NCBI GenBank assembly: GCA_001797335.1
Contig: MGPE01000002.1
Location: 236,938 to 300,937 of the forward strand
Length of the DNA: 64,000 nt
DNA from: Deltaproteobacteria bacterium GWA2_38_16
Lineage (GTDB): Bacteria > Bdellovibrionota > JACOXK01 > 2-02-FULL-40-11
Direction: 5' to 3'
A program made the position numbers and the translations under genes. The notes beneath the pieces are model-generated. The model saw only the letters and a program-made list of their open reading frames with translations, was not told the origin of the DNA and did no database searches. Position 1 is the stretch's first letter. Each line of letters opens with the position of its first letter. Of this stretch, positions 8,606 to 17,500 are shown in pieces.

Positions 8606-9684
8606 GAACCACCCCCTAAAATTTTAAAGTAGTGATGTTCCATAATCGATCCTCCCGTATGCACCATAATAGAATCTGATACTTTATCTTCAGGATCTGG
8701 AGTATTTCCAAATATTTTTTTCTGTATTTTAATGAGCCAGTCTTCTTCTTCATACGCATCATTTAATCCCAGCATATGCCCAACCTCATGTTGTACTCCC
8801 CCAAAAGGTCGATCCCAAAAACGTTGATCCATGAGATACCAATGCAAAAGATGGCTTCGCCCCTGATCGAGAGTTACAGAAACAGTGTAAAAACTGTTTT
8901 TTTTACTTTGTTCTATATCTTCTAAAGAGCGCCTATCTTTATTGGAATAAAAATCAAATTCAAATTGAATTTCTGGAGTAGAATATACTTTTTCACAGCG
9001 TTCTTCCCACCTTCGCACATAATCACGAGCCGACCAGCCTTTATAAGATTCTGGAAATTCAAAAAATGTTTCTACTTTTACAATATATTTTTTCAGTTTA
9101 GGATCATACCGAACTAAATAATAGCCACCTCCATGACTTTCTATTTTAGTCCACTGAGTAGAATAAGGAATGGAGGGTTCAGGATCTCTTTCATTTGAAA
9201 TTCCATCGCAATCCATATCATTGGGATCAATTTCCCCTTTTTGACATGCATTTTTTTGACTAAAATCACTCCTCCATGCTCCACAACTGCACGCCCAAGG
9301 GGGAACATATAGAGATTGCAACATACAAAGCACCTGTTGCCCATATCCTAACAATCCTCCCTCAGAGCTATTAGAACAATAGGCTGCAATCATTGCCTCC
9401 TTTTTATATGATAAAAGAGGGATTGGAAGAGGATGGCTAATTTTACTTTCTGAATATGTAGTTCCATTAGGATCAATGATATCAAAATCAATAGCCACCT
9501 GACGTTTTCTCTCTTCTGGGATCCAAGGAATCCACACTCTCACATGGGTATCTGATGCAGAAAGAATTTTAATATTCGTTAATAAAGACCCATCTTTAAA
9601 CAAAATTTCATCTGCCTCGACGCCTCTACAAAATATTAAGAATATAAATATAAAAAAGAAACTTACTCTTTTTAGGCTCATCAC
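8590..9684 (-). CDS. Secreted zinc metallopeptidase-like protein (HExxHxxGxxD)
   Basis: 364 residues with a signal peptide (FFFIFIFLIFCRGVEA). Near the C-terminus is HEVGHMLGLND (H299, E300, H303, G306, D309), the extended metzincin zinc motif with Asp as third ligand as in snapalysins, followed at about 338-348 by SIMVHTGGSIMEHH, a plausible Met-turn. Upstream are six or more cysteines (CSNSS, CACSCGAW, CQKG) and one thrombospondin-3-like calcium segment (DPNDMDCDGISNERDPEP, about 153-170). I infer an exported, disulfide-bonded, calcium-binding protease; the family is not assigned with certainty. It overlaps the next gene by 16 bp. Confidence 0.65.
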   Translation of the reverse strand: MMSLKRVSFFFIFIFLIFCRGVEADEILFKDGSLLTNIKILSASDTHVRVWIPWIPEERKRQVAIDFDIIDPNGTTYSESKISHPLPIPLLSYKKEAMIAAYCSNSSEGGLLGYGQQVLCMLQSLYVPPWACSCGAWRSDFSQKNACQKGEIDPNDMDCDGISNERDPEPSIPYSTQWTKIESHGGGYYLVRYDPKLKKYIVKVETFFEFPESYKGWSARDYVRRWEERCEKVYSTPEIQFEFDFYSNKDRRSLEDIEQSKKNSFYTVSVTLDQGRSHLLHWYLMDQRFWDRPFGGVQHEVGHMLGLNDAYEEEDWLIKIQKKIFGNTPDPEDKVSDSIMVHTGGSIMEHHYFKILGGGSCPKN

Positions 9685-9719
9685 TATAAGTATCGGTATA
9701 AATTTACTTTTTCTGGAAT

Positions 9720-10134
9720 CTATTGCTGAACATTCGACTCACATTGAGAGAGGTCTTGGGAATATAGATTGAGTTCATTTTCATTCCAAATCATTAAGCC
9801 CTTTTCTGCACCACTTTCATATTTCAAGCGGTAGGGCTTAATCCCATGAGCTCCAAACGTTAAGACTGTGCTTCCTGAAAACATTTCTACATTAGGAATA
9901 GAAAGAGGATAACTGAGTGTTCCTGTAGGTAGATGAATAGCAAGAAGTTTATTGCGCGTTTCTATCCGTGGATTGAGAAGGAGGAGTTGTAATAGTATCT
10001 CCACTACTACTATTTTGCATTCCCCCACTTCCTCCACCCCCTCCACCGCAGGCCCAAATTCCAAGAAAGGCAAAAAATACGAAAAAATATAAAAAGTAAA
10101 TTAAAAACGTTCGTTGGTTCAACATACGTACCAC
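9720..10134 (-). pseudogene. Poly-glycine lipoprotein interrupted by a frameshift
   Basis: Two minus-strand frames join to make one plausible lipoprotein. The first (ATG at 10134) encodes a signal peptide, lipobox LGIWAC and a glycine run (GGGGGGSGG), then stops at 9949. The second frame carries sensible coding sequence without a start of its own (NPRIETRNKLLAIHLPTGTL... to QCESNVQQ) and ends at 9720. Its upstream part, opposite the signal peptide region, is nonsense. A one-base change anywhere between about 10073 and 9949, for instance in the G-rich glycine tract, would restore a protein of about 138 residues. This may be a real inactivation, slippage, or a sequencing error. Confidence 0.65.
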
Positions 10135-10272
10135 TTTTTTTAATTATACCATTAAAATAAAATTGAAGAAAAAGTAAATTTGCATTCGTCTTAAGCTTAA
10201 GTATAATTAAAAATATAGGCTTAAAAGTACGTAAGAAGAAAAGCCTGAAGTAAGTATTAACATTAAAATCCG

Positions 10273-11013
10273 ATGAGAAAACGTTTTAATATAGTTTTTG
10301 CCCTGTTGTTTCTCTCCTTGATGCTCATAAGCTGCGGAGATGGCGGCAGTGGAGGCGGTGGCGGAGGAGGCAGCGGCATTCAAGAAAATGATGGGGACAT
10401 CATTAATACAGATTCCATTCGCATGGAATCCACTTCAGCCCAAGATCCGAGTACAGTCACTGCCTGCATTACAAATTATGGGGATAATCCAGCTAATCCC
10501 GGACAAAATATTATCTTCTTAGATATCAAATTTAATTTTAAACCCCGTGACATAGATACCAGAAGATTACTTGGCCCTTTAAGCATTCATGTCGATACCA
10601 CAGGTTCGGCAACCTATGGGGGAAGAATACAAAAATGGGCAAAATATAATCGCTATAAAGTTCGAGCTAAAATCAACGGGCAAGCAATTTCTGGAGAAGG
10701 GCTGGAAGGAAATATTACCGATCGACGGTTTCAACCCTCTACCTGTCCGGCTGCAGCCCCCAGAAGAAATGCCATTGAAGCCTCTTTAGACTATCACGTT
10801 CCTACAAACTTACAGGGGCAAGCTTTACATTTTCAATTTTTTGTAGTGGATCAAGATGGACAAGAATATCCATTAACTCATGAAGTAACTTATTCAAGAA
10901 CCATGATTGAAAGTTCTGAATCCTGTAGAACGGTTATGGGAGATCAATCTACTGTTAATACCCAAAAAGCTCTGCACCAGACGCTAGATCTTTCTCCTTT
11001 AGGCCCAGAATAA
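10273..11013 (+). CDS. Lipoprotein with poly-glycine tether, unknown function
   Basis: 246 residues. Signal peptide II with lipobox LMLISC followed immediately by a glycine-rich linker (GDGGSGGGGGGGSG). The folded part, about residues 50-240, is predicted to be beta-rich, with cysteines at TACITNY, STCPAAAP and ESCRTVMG that could form disulfides. No known domain recognised. Divergent from the frameshifted poly-Gly lipoprotein across a 138-bp AT-rich gap, and convergent with the tryptophanase gene. Probably surface or periplasmic. Confidence 0.7.
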   Translation: MRKRFNIVFALLFLSLMLISCGDGGSGGGGGGGSGIQENDGDIINTDSIRMESTSAQDPSTVTACITNYGDNPANPGQNIIFLDIKFNFKPRDIDTRRLLGPLSIHVDTTGSATYGGRIQKWAKYNRYKVRAKINGQAISGEGLEGNITDRRFQPSTCPAAAPRRNAIEASLDYHVPTNLQGQALHFQFFVVDQDGQEYPLTHEVTYSRTMIESSESCRTVMGDQSTVNTQKALHQTLDLSPLGPE

Positions 11014-11022
11014 AAATGAAAA

Positions 11023-12384
11023 TTATAATCGTTCGAAGTGCGCGGTGAAGTGACGCAAATAAGGTTCTTCTTGAGTAATTCTAAAACCTCGCAGGTGTTT
11101 TTTGTTTTTCACGATTTCTTCCATGCATTCTAGCATATAATCCACATGACTTTGCGTATACACCCGTCTAGGAAATGCTAGCCTCACAAGCTCCATCGTT
11201 GCATTTTTTCCAAACATCACACTCCCAATTTCAACAGCCCGAATGCCAGCCACCAAATACAATTCATTCACCAAAGCTTGTCCCGGAAATTCGGCAGAGG
11301 GAATGTGCGGTAAAAACGCTTTGGCATCAATATAAATAGCATGTCCTCCCGGTGGTTCTACAATGGGAATTCCCATGGCCAACAATTTTTCTCCGAAATA
11401 CTCTATAGAACGGATGCGATACCGAAGATAATCTTCTTCTAACACTTCTTTAAATCCTTGAGCCAGAGCTTCCAAATCGCGCCCCGATAATCCTCCATAC
11501 GTTGGAAATCCTTCGGTTAAAATGAGAAGCGATCGTGCCTTTTGCGCCCACGCCCGATTATTAAGGCCTAAAAATCCGCCCATATTGGCTAGCCCATCTT
11601 TTTTTGCGCTCATGGTACACCCGTCTGAGAGTTGAAACATTTCTTGGGCAATTTCTTTGACAGATTTGTGCTCATAGCCCGGTTCTCGAAGTTTAATAAA
11701 ATACGCATTTTCGGCAAACCGCGCAGCATCCAAGAAAAAAGGAATTTGAGTGTGATCGGCAATTTTCCGAACAGCTTTCAAATTTTCCATCGATACAGGT
11801 TGGCCCCCATTGGAATTATTGGTAATCGTTATCATGATTAAAGGGATTTTTTTAGCTCCTTGTTCTTGAATTACATTTTCTAATTTTTCAATATCCATGT
11901 TGCCTTTAAAAGGCTTTCGAAGAGAAGGAATTTTCCCCTCTTCTGTTGGGAGATCGATGGCTTTGGCTCCCACATATTCAATATTGGCCCTGGTCGTATC
12001 AAAATGCGTATTGCTAGGAACAACGGCTTGTTCGGCTCCTAAATTTCGAATAGCCACGTGAAATAAAATTCGCTCGGCTGCTCGCCCTTGGTGAGTGGGA
12101 ATAATATAATGATAGGAGGTTAATTCTTTCACCACGCGTTCAAAATGATAAAAACTTTCAGAGCAAGCATAAGCTTCATCGCCTTGCATCACTCCACCCC
12201 ATTGCTTGGAACTCATGGCCGCTGTCCCACTATCGGTTAAAAGATCAATGATCACATCTTTAGAGTGGATAAAGAAGGGATTAAAATGGGCTTTTTCTAA
12301 AATATGTTCTCGTTCTTTACGAGTGGTCATTCGAATAGGTTCAACCACTTTAATTTTAAAAGGCTCAATAATGGTTTTCATCAT
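11023..12384 (-). CDS. tnaA: Tryptophanase (tryptophan indole-lyase), PLP-dependent
   Basis: 453 residues; converts L-tryptophan to indole, pyruvate and ammonia. PLP lysine K262 in MSAKKDG. Unlike the neighbouring tyrosine phenol-lyase it carries the tryptophanase residues: Asp in HFDTT (D129), Ile in AVEIGS (I386, where Tpl has Arg) and His in YLRHFTA (H445). The substrate-binding Arg is in LVRLAFPRRVYT. No TnaC-like Trp-containing leader peptide was recognised upstream, where the LolC/E gene ends 18 bp away. Tryptophanase produces indole, a signalling molecule in many bacteria; that role here is inference. Confidence 0.9.
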   Translation of the reverse strand: MMKTIIEPFKIKVVEPIRMTTRKEREHILEKAHFNPFFIHSKDVIIDLLTDSGTAAMSSKQWGGVMQGDEAYACSESFYHFERVVKELTSYHYIIPTHQGRAAERILFHVAIRNLGAEQAVVPSNTHFDTTRANIEYVGAKAIDLPTEEGKIPSLRKPFKGNMDIEKLENVIQEQGAKKIPLIMITITNNSNGGQPVSMENLKAVRKIADHTQIPFFLDAARFAENAYFIKLREPGYEHKSVKEIAQEMFQLSDGCTMSAKKDGLANMGGFLGLNNRAWAQKARSLLILTEGFPTYGGLSGRDLEALAQGFKEVLEEDYLRYRIRSIEYFGEKLLAMGIPIVEPPGGHAIYIDAKAFLPHIPSAEFPGQALVNELYLVAGIRAVEIGSVMFGKNATMELVRLAFPRRVYTQSHVDYMLECMEEIVKNKKHLRGFRITQEEPYLRHFTAHFERL

Positions 12385-12402
12385 AACATTATCTTCCCCC
12401 CC

Positions 12403-13590
12403 TCAATACCGGATTCCTTCTAAAGGATCAAGCTTAGATGCTTTCCACGCTGGATAAAAAGAAGAAATAACGGTAATCACAAACGCAATGATTCCAATCA
12501 CCCCAAAATGTCCCAGGTGCATATCAATTGGGATAGAGGTTGTATAATAAATATCCGGAAGACGAATCAGTTGAAATCTATCCAATACATAACATACCCC
12601 CACACCCACTCCCATGCCCAGAATAATGCCAGTGACCCCCATCAGCAATCCTTGGAATAAAAAGATATTTAAAATATGGGATCTGCGCGCCCCCATGGCT
12701 TTTAAAATAGAAATTTCTCTTCTTTTCTCTAAAACACTTCGAGTAATGGTGGTAATAATATTAAGCGCTGCCACCAAAACAATAAAAGACAACACCACAA
12801 ACATAGCCATTTTTTCTAATTTTAAGGCACTTAAAAGACTTCGATTCAGCTCTTGCCAATCTCGAACCTGAAAAGAGGATATTTTTGATGCCTTTTTAAT
12901 ATTTTGAATAACAGAGGGGGTTTGATACACATTTGAAACTTTTACTTCCAATCCGTCTATCTTGGATCCATATTCCAAAAATTGTTGCGCTTCTTGTAAA
13001 GAAACATACGCTAATTTTGTATCATATTCATAAATGCCTGTTTGAATGAGACCTGCGACCTTATATTTTTTCATTTTAGGAATTGTCCCTAGCGGTCCTG
13101 TTGTTTCTAAAGGAGAAACTATTTCAATGACATCCCCCCGGAAAGCTCCCAGGGAACTGGCCAGTTCCTGACCTAGTAAAATGGGAGGAAGAGGATCTTT
13201 CGCTTTGCTCGAGATGACGTCTTGTTTATGTTCTATCCCTTTCAAAAGCACACCGGTCGTAGATCCCCGGTATCGAATCATCATCTCCGTTAAAATATAG
13301 GGGGAAATTTCTTGAATCCGTGTATCGGCTTGTTGAATGTCTGTTTTAAAATCTTTAGAATAGTGAAATGGGGAAAAATCTTTGGACTCAATTAAAATAT
13401 GAGATTTAAAATTTAAAATTTTATCTTTTAGATCATTCCCAAATCCACTCATAATAGAAATAACCACAATCAACGTTGTTACTCCGGTGGCAACACCCAA
13501 AACAGAAATCCATGTTGTTAAGGATAAAATAGAGTGTCTTTTTTTAGAGAAAAGGTATCGACATCCCACAAAACGAGAAAACGGAAACAT
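12403..13590 (-). CDS. lolC: LolC/LolE-type lipoprotein-releasing ABC permease
   Basis: 395 residues. N-terminal RYLFSKKRHSILSLTTWISVLGVATGV is the classic LolC/E opening with the first membrane helix. A periplasmic MacB-like domain follows (about 50-250), then three C-terminal helices of the FtsX domain, with LEKRREISILKAMGARRSHI as the coupling segment to the ATPase and DPLEGIRY at the end. Releases outer-membrane-directed lipoproteins from the inner membrane together with a LolD ATPase, which is not next to it. Many deltaproteobacteria-like genomes have one LolC/E homologue working as a homodimer, so the C/E distinction is uncertain. Confidence 0.88.
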   Translation of the reverse strand: MFPFSRFVGCRYLFSKKRHSILSLTTWISVLGVATGVTTLIVVISIMSGFGNDLKDKILNFKSHILIESKDFSPFHYSKDFKTDIQQADTRIQEISPYILTEMMIRYRGSTTGVLLKGIEHKQDVISSKAKDPLPPILLGQELASSLGAFRGDVIEIVSPLETTGPLGTIPKMKKYKVAGLIQTGIYEYDTKLAYVSLQEAQQFLEYGSKIDGLEVKVSNVYQTPSVIQNIKKASKISSFQVRDWQELNRSLLSALKLEKMAMFVVLSFIVLVAALNIITTITRSVLEKRREISILKAMGARRSHILNIFLFQGLLMGVTGIILGMGVGVGVCYVLDRFQLIRLPDIYYTTSIPIDMHLGHFGVIGIIAFVITVISSFYPAWKASKLDPLEGIRY

Positions 13591-13619
13591 ATGAAGAAGA
13601 GTCTATAAAAAAGAAAGGA

Positions 13620-14543
13620 TTATCGCAAGGATTGAGCAACAAAGATTCCGGGAAATAATTTATACAGATCCAGTTGAAAGTTAGCATCATTTCCTAAAAA
13701 TGTTTGAGGATCCAGCTCGGAACGATAGGCCGTTTGAAAAAGAGATTGGACATTACTTTCCTGACTTAAGAGTTCTTCTATTTCACCCTTGGATCCTGTA
13801 AACACTAAAAAGCGAGATGTATGCTCAAATTGAGAGGCTTCTACTTTTTGAAATGAAGGAATCCCTTGAAAAGGAAAAGTGTCTGCCTCAAGTGTTTCAA
13901 AGGCCCCTCTAAACTGTAATCCATTTTGTTCGTAAACATGGACTTCATAACGAGATCCGATTTGTTTTTCCAAAACAAAAAGTTTTCCCTGAGGGGAATC
14001 CTGCGGAAAGGATGCAGAAAAGCCGTACAGTGCACCTTCGGTTAATTGCTCAACTGTATAAGCAGGAACATAAATAGAAGAAAAAGAAGGAAGTCCTTTT
14101 TTGCGAGCCAAGGCTCCCTTATTTCTATCTTTCAACCCATCTTCTCCCATGCGCATCACACTCCAAAAATTTTCACTTCCATCCTGATGAGCATCTAAAA
14201 CTTTTTTTAAGGAAGTAGAAGAAGGATCTTCCCCTTTTATTTCTTTGTTGTCTTTGGATTCTTTCTTTTTATTTTTCGTTTCATTTTCTTGATCTTTTTC
14301 TTTAGAATCAGATTTTTTAGATTCCACCTCACTTGAGGGTTTTTCTTGAGCACTGTTGTCTTGGGCTTTAATGCCTGACTCACGAAGCTCTGAATTGGTC
14401 AACACAGGAAAAGAACGAAACAGTTTATGAGAAGACTGAACAGAGGGGGAATGCTTTATCCCTTTTTTTCCCGCTTGAAAAGCTAAAAAGGTGGCTGTCA
14501 CTAAAAGCACGCCAAACACAAAATATTTAAGATACGATTGCAT
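13620..14543 (-). CDS. Membrane-anchored protein with charged linker, unknown function
   Basis: 307 residues from the ATG at 14543, preferred because AAGGA lies eight bases ahead; an in-frame start at 14588 adds 15 residues with no ribosome site. One N-terminal membrane helix (YLKYFVFGVLLVTATFLAFQAG) is followed by a Lys/Glu/Ser-rich linker (about residues 60-120), then a folded region of about 160 residues with no recognised domain (starting LPSFSSIYVPAYTVEQLTEG). Topology suggests a periplasmic globular domain tethered to the inner membrane. It lies 30 bp upstream of the LolC/E gene on the same strand and may share its transcript. Confidence 0.6.
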   Translation of the reverse strand: MQSYLKYFVFGVLLVTATFLAFQAGKKGIKHSPSVQSSHKLFRSFPVLTNSELRESGIKAQDNSAQEKPSSEVESKKSDSKEKDQENETKNKKKESKDNKEIKGEDPSSTSLKKVLDAHQDGSENFWSVMRMGEDGLKDRNKGALARKKGLPSFSSIYVPAYTVEQLTEGALYGFSASFPQDSPQGKLFVLEKQIGSRYEVHVYEQNGLQFRGAFETLEADTFPFQGIPSFQKVEASQFEHTSRFLVFTGSKGEIEELLSQESNVQSLFQTAYRSELDPQTFLGNDANFQLDLYKLFPGIFVAQSLR

Positions 14544-14763
14544 GTAAAAATTCCTTTTTAAGCTTATAAAGTGCAACCAGAGTGCCAATCATGCCAATGT
14601 AAAAATATACACGTAACCTATTTAAATTATTAATGTTTTTATATTTTTTAAAAAAGACGATTCCAGAAGGCTTTCTTTTTTGCCGTTTAGTTTGTGTCGA
14701 GAGCTCTAAAAAGATGCGCCAGATATATCTTAAGTATTTGAAATTATAGAAGAAATTAACATA

Positions 14764-16020
14764 TCAAACATTAGACACCAAATGATGTCTCTTTGTGTCA
14801 CCCCTCATTAACGAAAAACAAAAACCTATGAGCGCAAAAGCCGCTGCCACCCAAAGCGTGGGCTTAAACCCTTGAATAAAAAGTTCGGGAGAAAGCTCAT
14901 GAACGTTAAAATGACCTCCAACACCACTGGCTTTTTGAATAAAAAAAGTAAAAAACACCGTCCCTATGGCCACTCCCAGCATTGTCCCAAAGGTTCTCAT
15001 CGTTGCAATCAAAGCAGAGGCTACACCCAATTGAGATTTCTTCACGGCTCCCAAAATGGCGCTATTGTTGGGCGCTTGAAATAGCCCAGCCGCCACTCCT
15101 ACAAAAAGAAGTGTTAAAACCACCTCTTTAGGCGTAGAGGCTGCCGTAAGCTGTGACGCACAGAGATACGCAACTACCGCTAACGCTAACCCCATAGGAG
15201 ATAAAATCTGAGATCCTACTTTATCGGATAGCCACCCAGAAATAGGGGTTACCACGGCAAAGGCCAGTGAAAATGTCATCATCACAAATCCCACTTTTTT
15301 AGGAGAATACTCGAGAACATCTGACAAATAAAAAGGAGTTAAAAAATAAAGAATAAATAAGGCAATGAAATAACTTAAGAGAGAAAGATTCCCTCCAACA
15401 AAAAATCTGTTTTTAAATAAAGAAAAATCCAAAAATCGAAATTCTTCGGTACAGTGCGTTTCTTCTTGTAAAAATTTTTCTGCCAAAAAAAATCCCAAAA
15501 CTCCAATGGGCAAATTAATAAGAAAAATCGCTTTCCAAGAAATATAATCGGTTAAAAGTCCTCCCACCGGCGCTCCCAGCATGAGCCCTGTCGAAACCGT
15601 CATGCCCATCATTCCGACGGCTCTGCCTCGTTCACTGCTGGGAAAACTACTGACGAGCAGTGCCGGCGCAATCGACATAAAAATAGCGCCCCCCATCCCT
15701 TGCAATACACGAAAAAAAATAAGCTGAAACACTGTTTGAGAAAAAGGACATAATAAAGAACTCAGCGTAAAAGCAATAAGGCCAATTCTAAACAGTTTCT
15801 TTTTATTCCACTGATCCCCCAATCGTCCCAAGGGTAATAAAAAAGCACCAATGGCTAAAAGATAAGAGGTCACCACCCATTCAATATCTGACATGGAAGC
15901 GTGCAACTCTCTGGCAATGATGGGTAAAGACACATTGACACTGCTGGAATCTAAAGTCGCCATTAAAGGGCCAAATGCAATGGCGATGAATGCTCCCCAT
16001 TTAGGATCAATTTTTTTCAT
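14764..16020 (-). CDS. MFS transporter, DHA2-like drug exporter
   Basis: 418 residues from the ATG at 16020; a TTG at 16056 is in frame but overlaps the upstream gene. Twelve hydrophobic helices. Family motifs: motif C-like segment in MLGAPVGGLLTDYISWKAIFLINLPIG, typical of 14-helix DHA2 (EmrB/QacA) exporters, and the motif A loop GRLGDQWNKKKLF. It is shorter than classic DHA2 proteins (about 500 residues). Starts LDSSSVNVSLPIIARELH, again DHA2-like. Substrate unknown. Placed 11 bp after the CoA-binding protein gene on the same strand. Confidence 0.82.
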   Translation of the reverse strand: MKKIDPKWGAFIAIAFGPLMATLDSSSVNVSLPIIARELHASMSDIEWVVTSYLLAIGAFLLPLGRLGDQWNKKKLFRIGLIAFTLSSLLCPFSQTVFQLIFFRVLQGMGGAIFMSIAPALLVSSFPSSERGRAVGMMGMTVSTGLMLGAPVGGLLTDYISWKAIFLINLPIGVLGFFLAEKFLQEETHCTEEFRFLDFSLFKNRFFVGGNLSLLSYFIALFILYFLTPFYLSDVLEYSPKKVGFVMMTFSLAFAVVTPISGWLSDKVGSQILSPMGLALAVVAYLCASQLTAASTPKEVVLTLLFVGVAAGLFQAPNNSAILGAVKKSQLGVASALIATMRTFGTMLGVAIGTVFFTFFIQKASGVGGHFNVHELSPELFIQGFKPTLWVAAAFALIGFCFSLMRGDTKRHHLVSNV

Positions 16021-16030
16021 TTGATCTTTT

Positions 16031-16438
16031 TCATTTAATAAGACGCCGATATTCAATCAACATGCATCGATCCATCACGACGTTTAATCCCGCCTGCTTT
16101 GCTTTTTCGGCTGCCGCTCGGTGCTCCAACCCGAGCTGCATCCATACCGCTTTTGCATGAATCCCAATGGCTTCATCAACAATAGCAGGGATAAATTCTA
16201 CTTTTCGAAAAATATCTACAATATCTACCGGAAAAGGAATTTGAGAAAGAGAGTGATATACTTTTTCTCCTAAAATAGTATCTCCATCCGGACGAACCGG
16301 AACAATCTTATATCCTTTGGATTGTAAATAGTGCGCCACTTCAAAACTAGGCTTATCTGGATCGCTGGATAAACCTACAACGGCAATCACTTTTGCATCT
16401 TTTAATACCTTTTCAACCATCGCATCATTATTTGACAT
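16031..16438 (-). CDS. CoA-binding domain protein (YccU-like)
   Basis: 135 residues from the ATG at 16438, chosen for the strong ribosome site AAGGAGG just upstream; the longer frame to 16492 would overlap the divergent glycosyltransferase. A stand-alone Rossmann domain of the CoA_binding_2 type: KVIAVVGLSSDPDKPSFEV near the N-terminus, YLQSKGYKIVPV and WMQLGLEHRAAAEKAKQAG, ending with MDRCMLIEYRRL. These small proteins bind CoA in the same way as the succinyl-CoA synthetase alpha subunit; physiological role is not established. Confidence 0.88.
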   Translation of the reverse strand: MSNNDAMVEKVLKDAKVIAVVGLSSDPDKPSFEVAHYLQSKGYKIVPVRPDGDTILGEKVYHSLSQIPFPVDIVDIFRKVEFIPAIVDEAIGIHAKAVWMQLGLEHRAAAEKAKQAGLNVVMDRCMLIEYRRLIK

Positions 16439-16474
16439 CTGATCCTCCTTAAGTTTAAAACAAGCATACCTGAA

Positions 16475-17500
16475 ATGACACATCCATTTCAAAATATTTT
16501 AATTCTAGGCCATAAAAATATTGGAGATGTCCTACAAGACATGGCCATTTTAAAACCTTTAAAAGATGCTTTCCCTCACAGTGCTCTTTCTATGCTTACT
16601 TCTCCCATCGGAAAAACCATTTTAGAAGGAAATCGCTATCTTTCGGACATTTTAATTTTAGATAGATCTCAAAAACATAAATCTGTTCTGGGTCTTTTAA
16701 AGCTTTCCCAGGAACTTCGAAAGAAAAAATTTGATCTTATTATTAATTTAAAAATGGGAAGTTATTACCCACTCTTTTTAGGGGCTAAAAAAATTTGGAG
16801 TATTCGTTTTAAAGATAAAACCATGAAAAGTGCAAAAACCCTTCATGCTATTGATCGCTATTTAAATATTTTAAAACATCATGGAATTTCTATAGACTCT
16901 CAAAAAATAGAGATGAGCGTTACCTATTCTCATGAAGATGAAAAAAAAATAAAAACACTCCTTTCGAATAAGGGATACGATTTTCAAAAATATCTGGTTA
17001 TTGTCTCTCCTTTTTCTCCCTGGCATGCCAAAGAAATTCCTCTTTCTATGGTTGGGAAACTGTCGCAAGAACTTTCCCAAAAACATGAGATACAAGTGGT
17101 ACTGGTGGGAGGAGAAAAGGATATAACTAAGGTAAATGCTCTTTCTTCTTTTAAAGATTATTTTATAGATCTTACAGGAAAAACAACCTTTAAAGAACTG
17201 GCGGCTTTGTATGATCAAGCACAACTTGTCATTGGTTCAGATAGCGGCCCCTTTCATCTGGCCACCAATATGAAAACACCGGCTCTAGGCATTTTTGCTC
17301 CCTCTAATTATTTGCGCTCTCGGCCTTATTTTGAACCTCACCACACGGTTCATTGCACCGTTAATTTGGGATGTAATCCCTGCATTCCTGGATATCATTT
17401 TATGAAATGTAAGGTATGGAACCGAACTACACCTTGCATGGAAACCATTACATTTGAAGATATTTATTCAAAAACATTAGAAATTTTAAAATTACACTGA
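16475..17500 (+). CDS. Glycosyltransferase family 9 (heptosyltransferase-like)
   Basis: 341 residues, GT-B fold. N-terminal ILILGHKNIGDVLQDMAILKPLKDAFP is the acceptor-domain opening of the GT9 (WaaC/WaaF/WaaQ) family. The donor-binding part has VLVGGEKD and the family's SDSGPFHLATNMKTPALGIF. These enzymes add heptose or related sugars to the lipopolysaccharide core at the inner face of the inner membrane. A cysteine-containing segment (CNPCIPGYHFMKC) near the C-terminus is seen in many GT9 proteins. No other LPS gene is adjacent, so the exact sugar is not determined. Overlaps the convergent M3 peptidase gene by nine bases. Confidence 0.87.
   Translation: MTHPFQNILILGHKNIGDVLQDMAILKPLKDAFPHSALSMLTSPIGKTILEGNRYLSDILILDRSQKHKSVLGLLKLSQELRKKKFDLIINLKMGSYYPLFLGAKKIWSIRFKDKTMKSAKTLHAIDRYLNILKHHGISIDSQKIEMSVTYSHEDEKKIKTLLSNKGYDFQKYLVIVSPFSPWHAKEIPLSMVGKLSQELSQKHEIQVVLVGGEKDITKVNALSSFKDYFIDLTGKTTFKELAALYDQAQLVIGSDSGPFHLATNMKTPALGIFAPSNYLRSRPYFEPHHTVHCTVNLGCNPCIPGYHFMKCKVWNRTTPCMETITFEDIYSKTLEILKLH

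Noticed and set aside
9720-10073. 117-residue ORF read as an independent gene
   Set aside because: Its N-terminal third (before NPRIETRNK) is only the out-of-frame reading of the lipoprotein start; the rest fits better as the shifted C-terminus.
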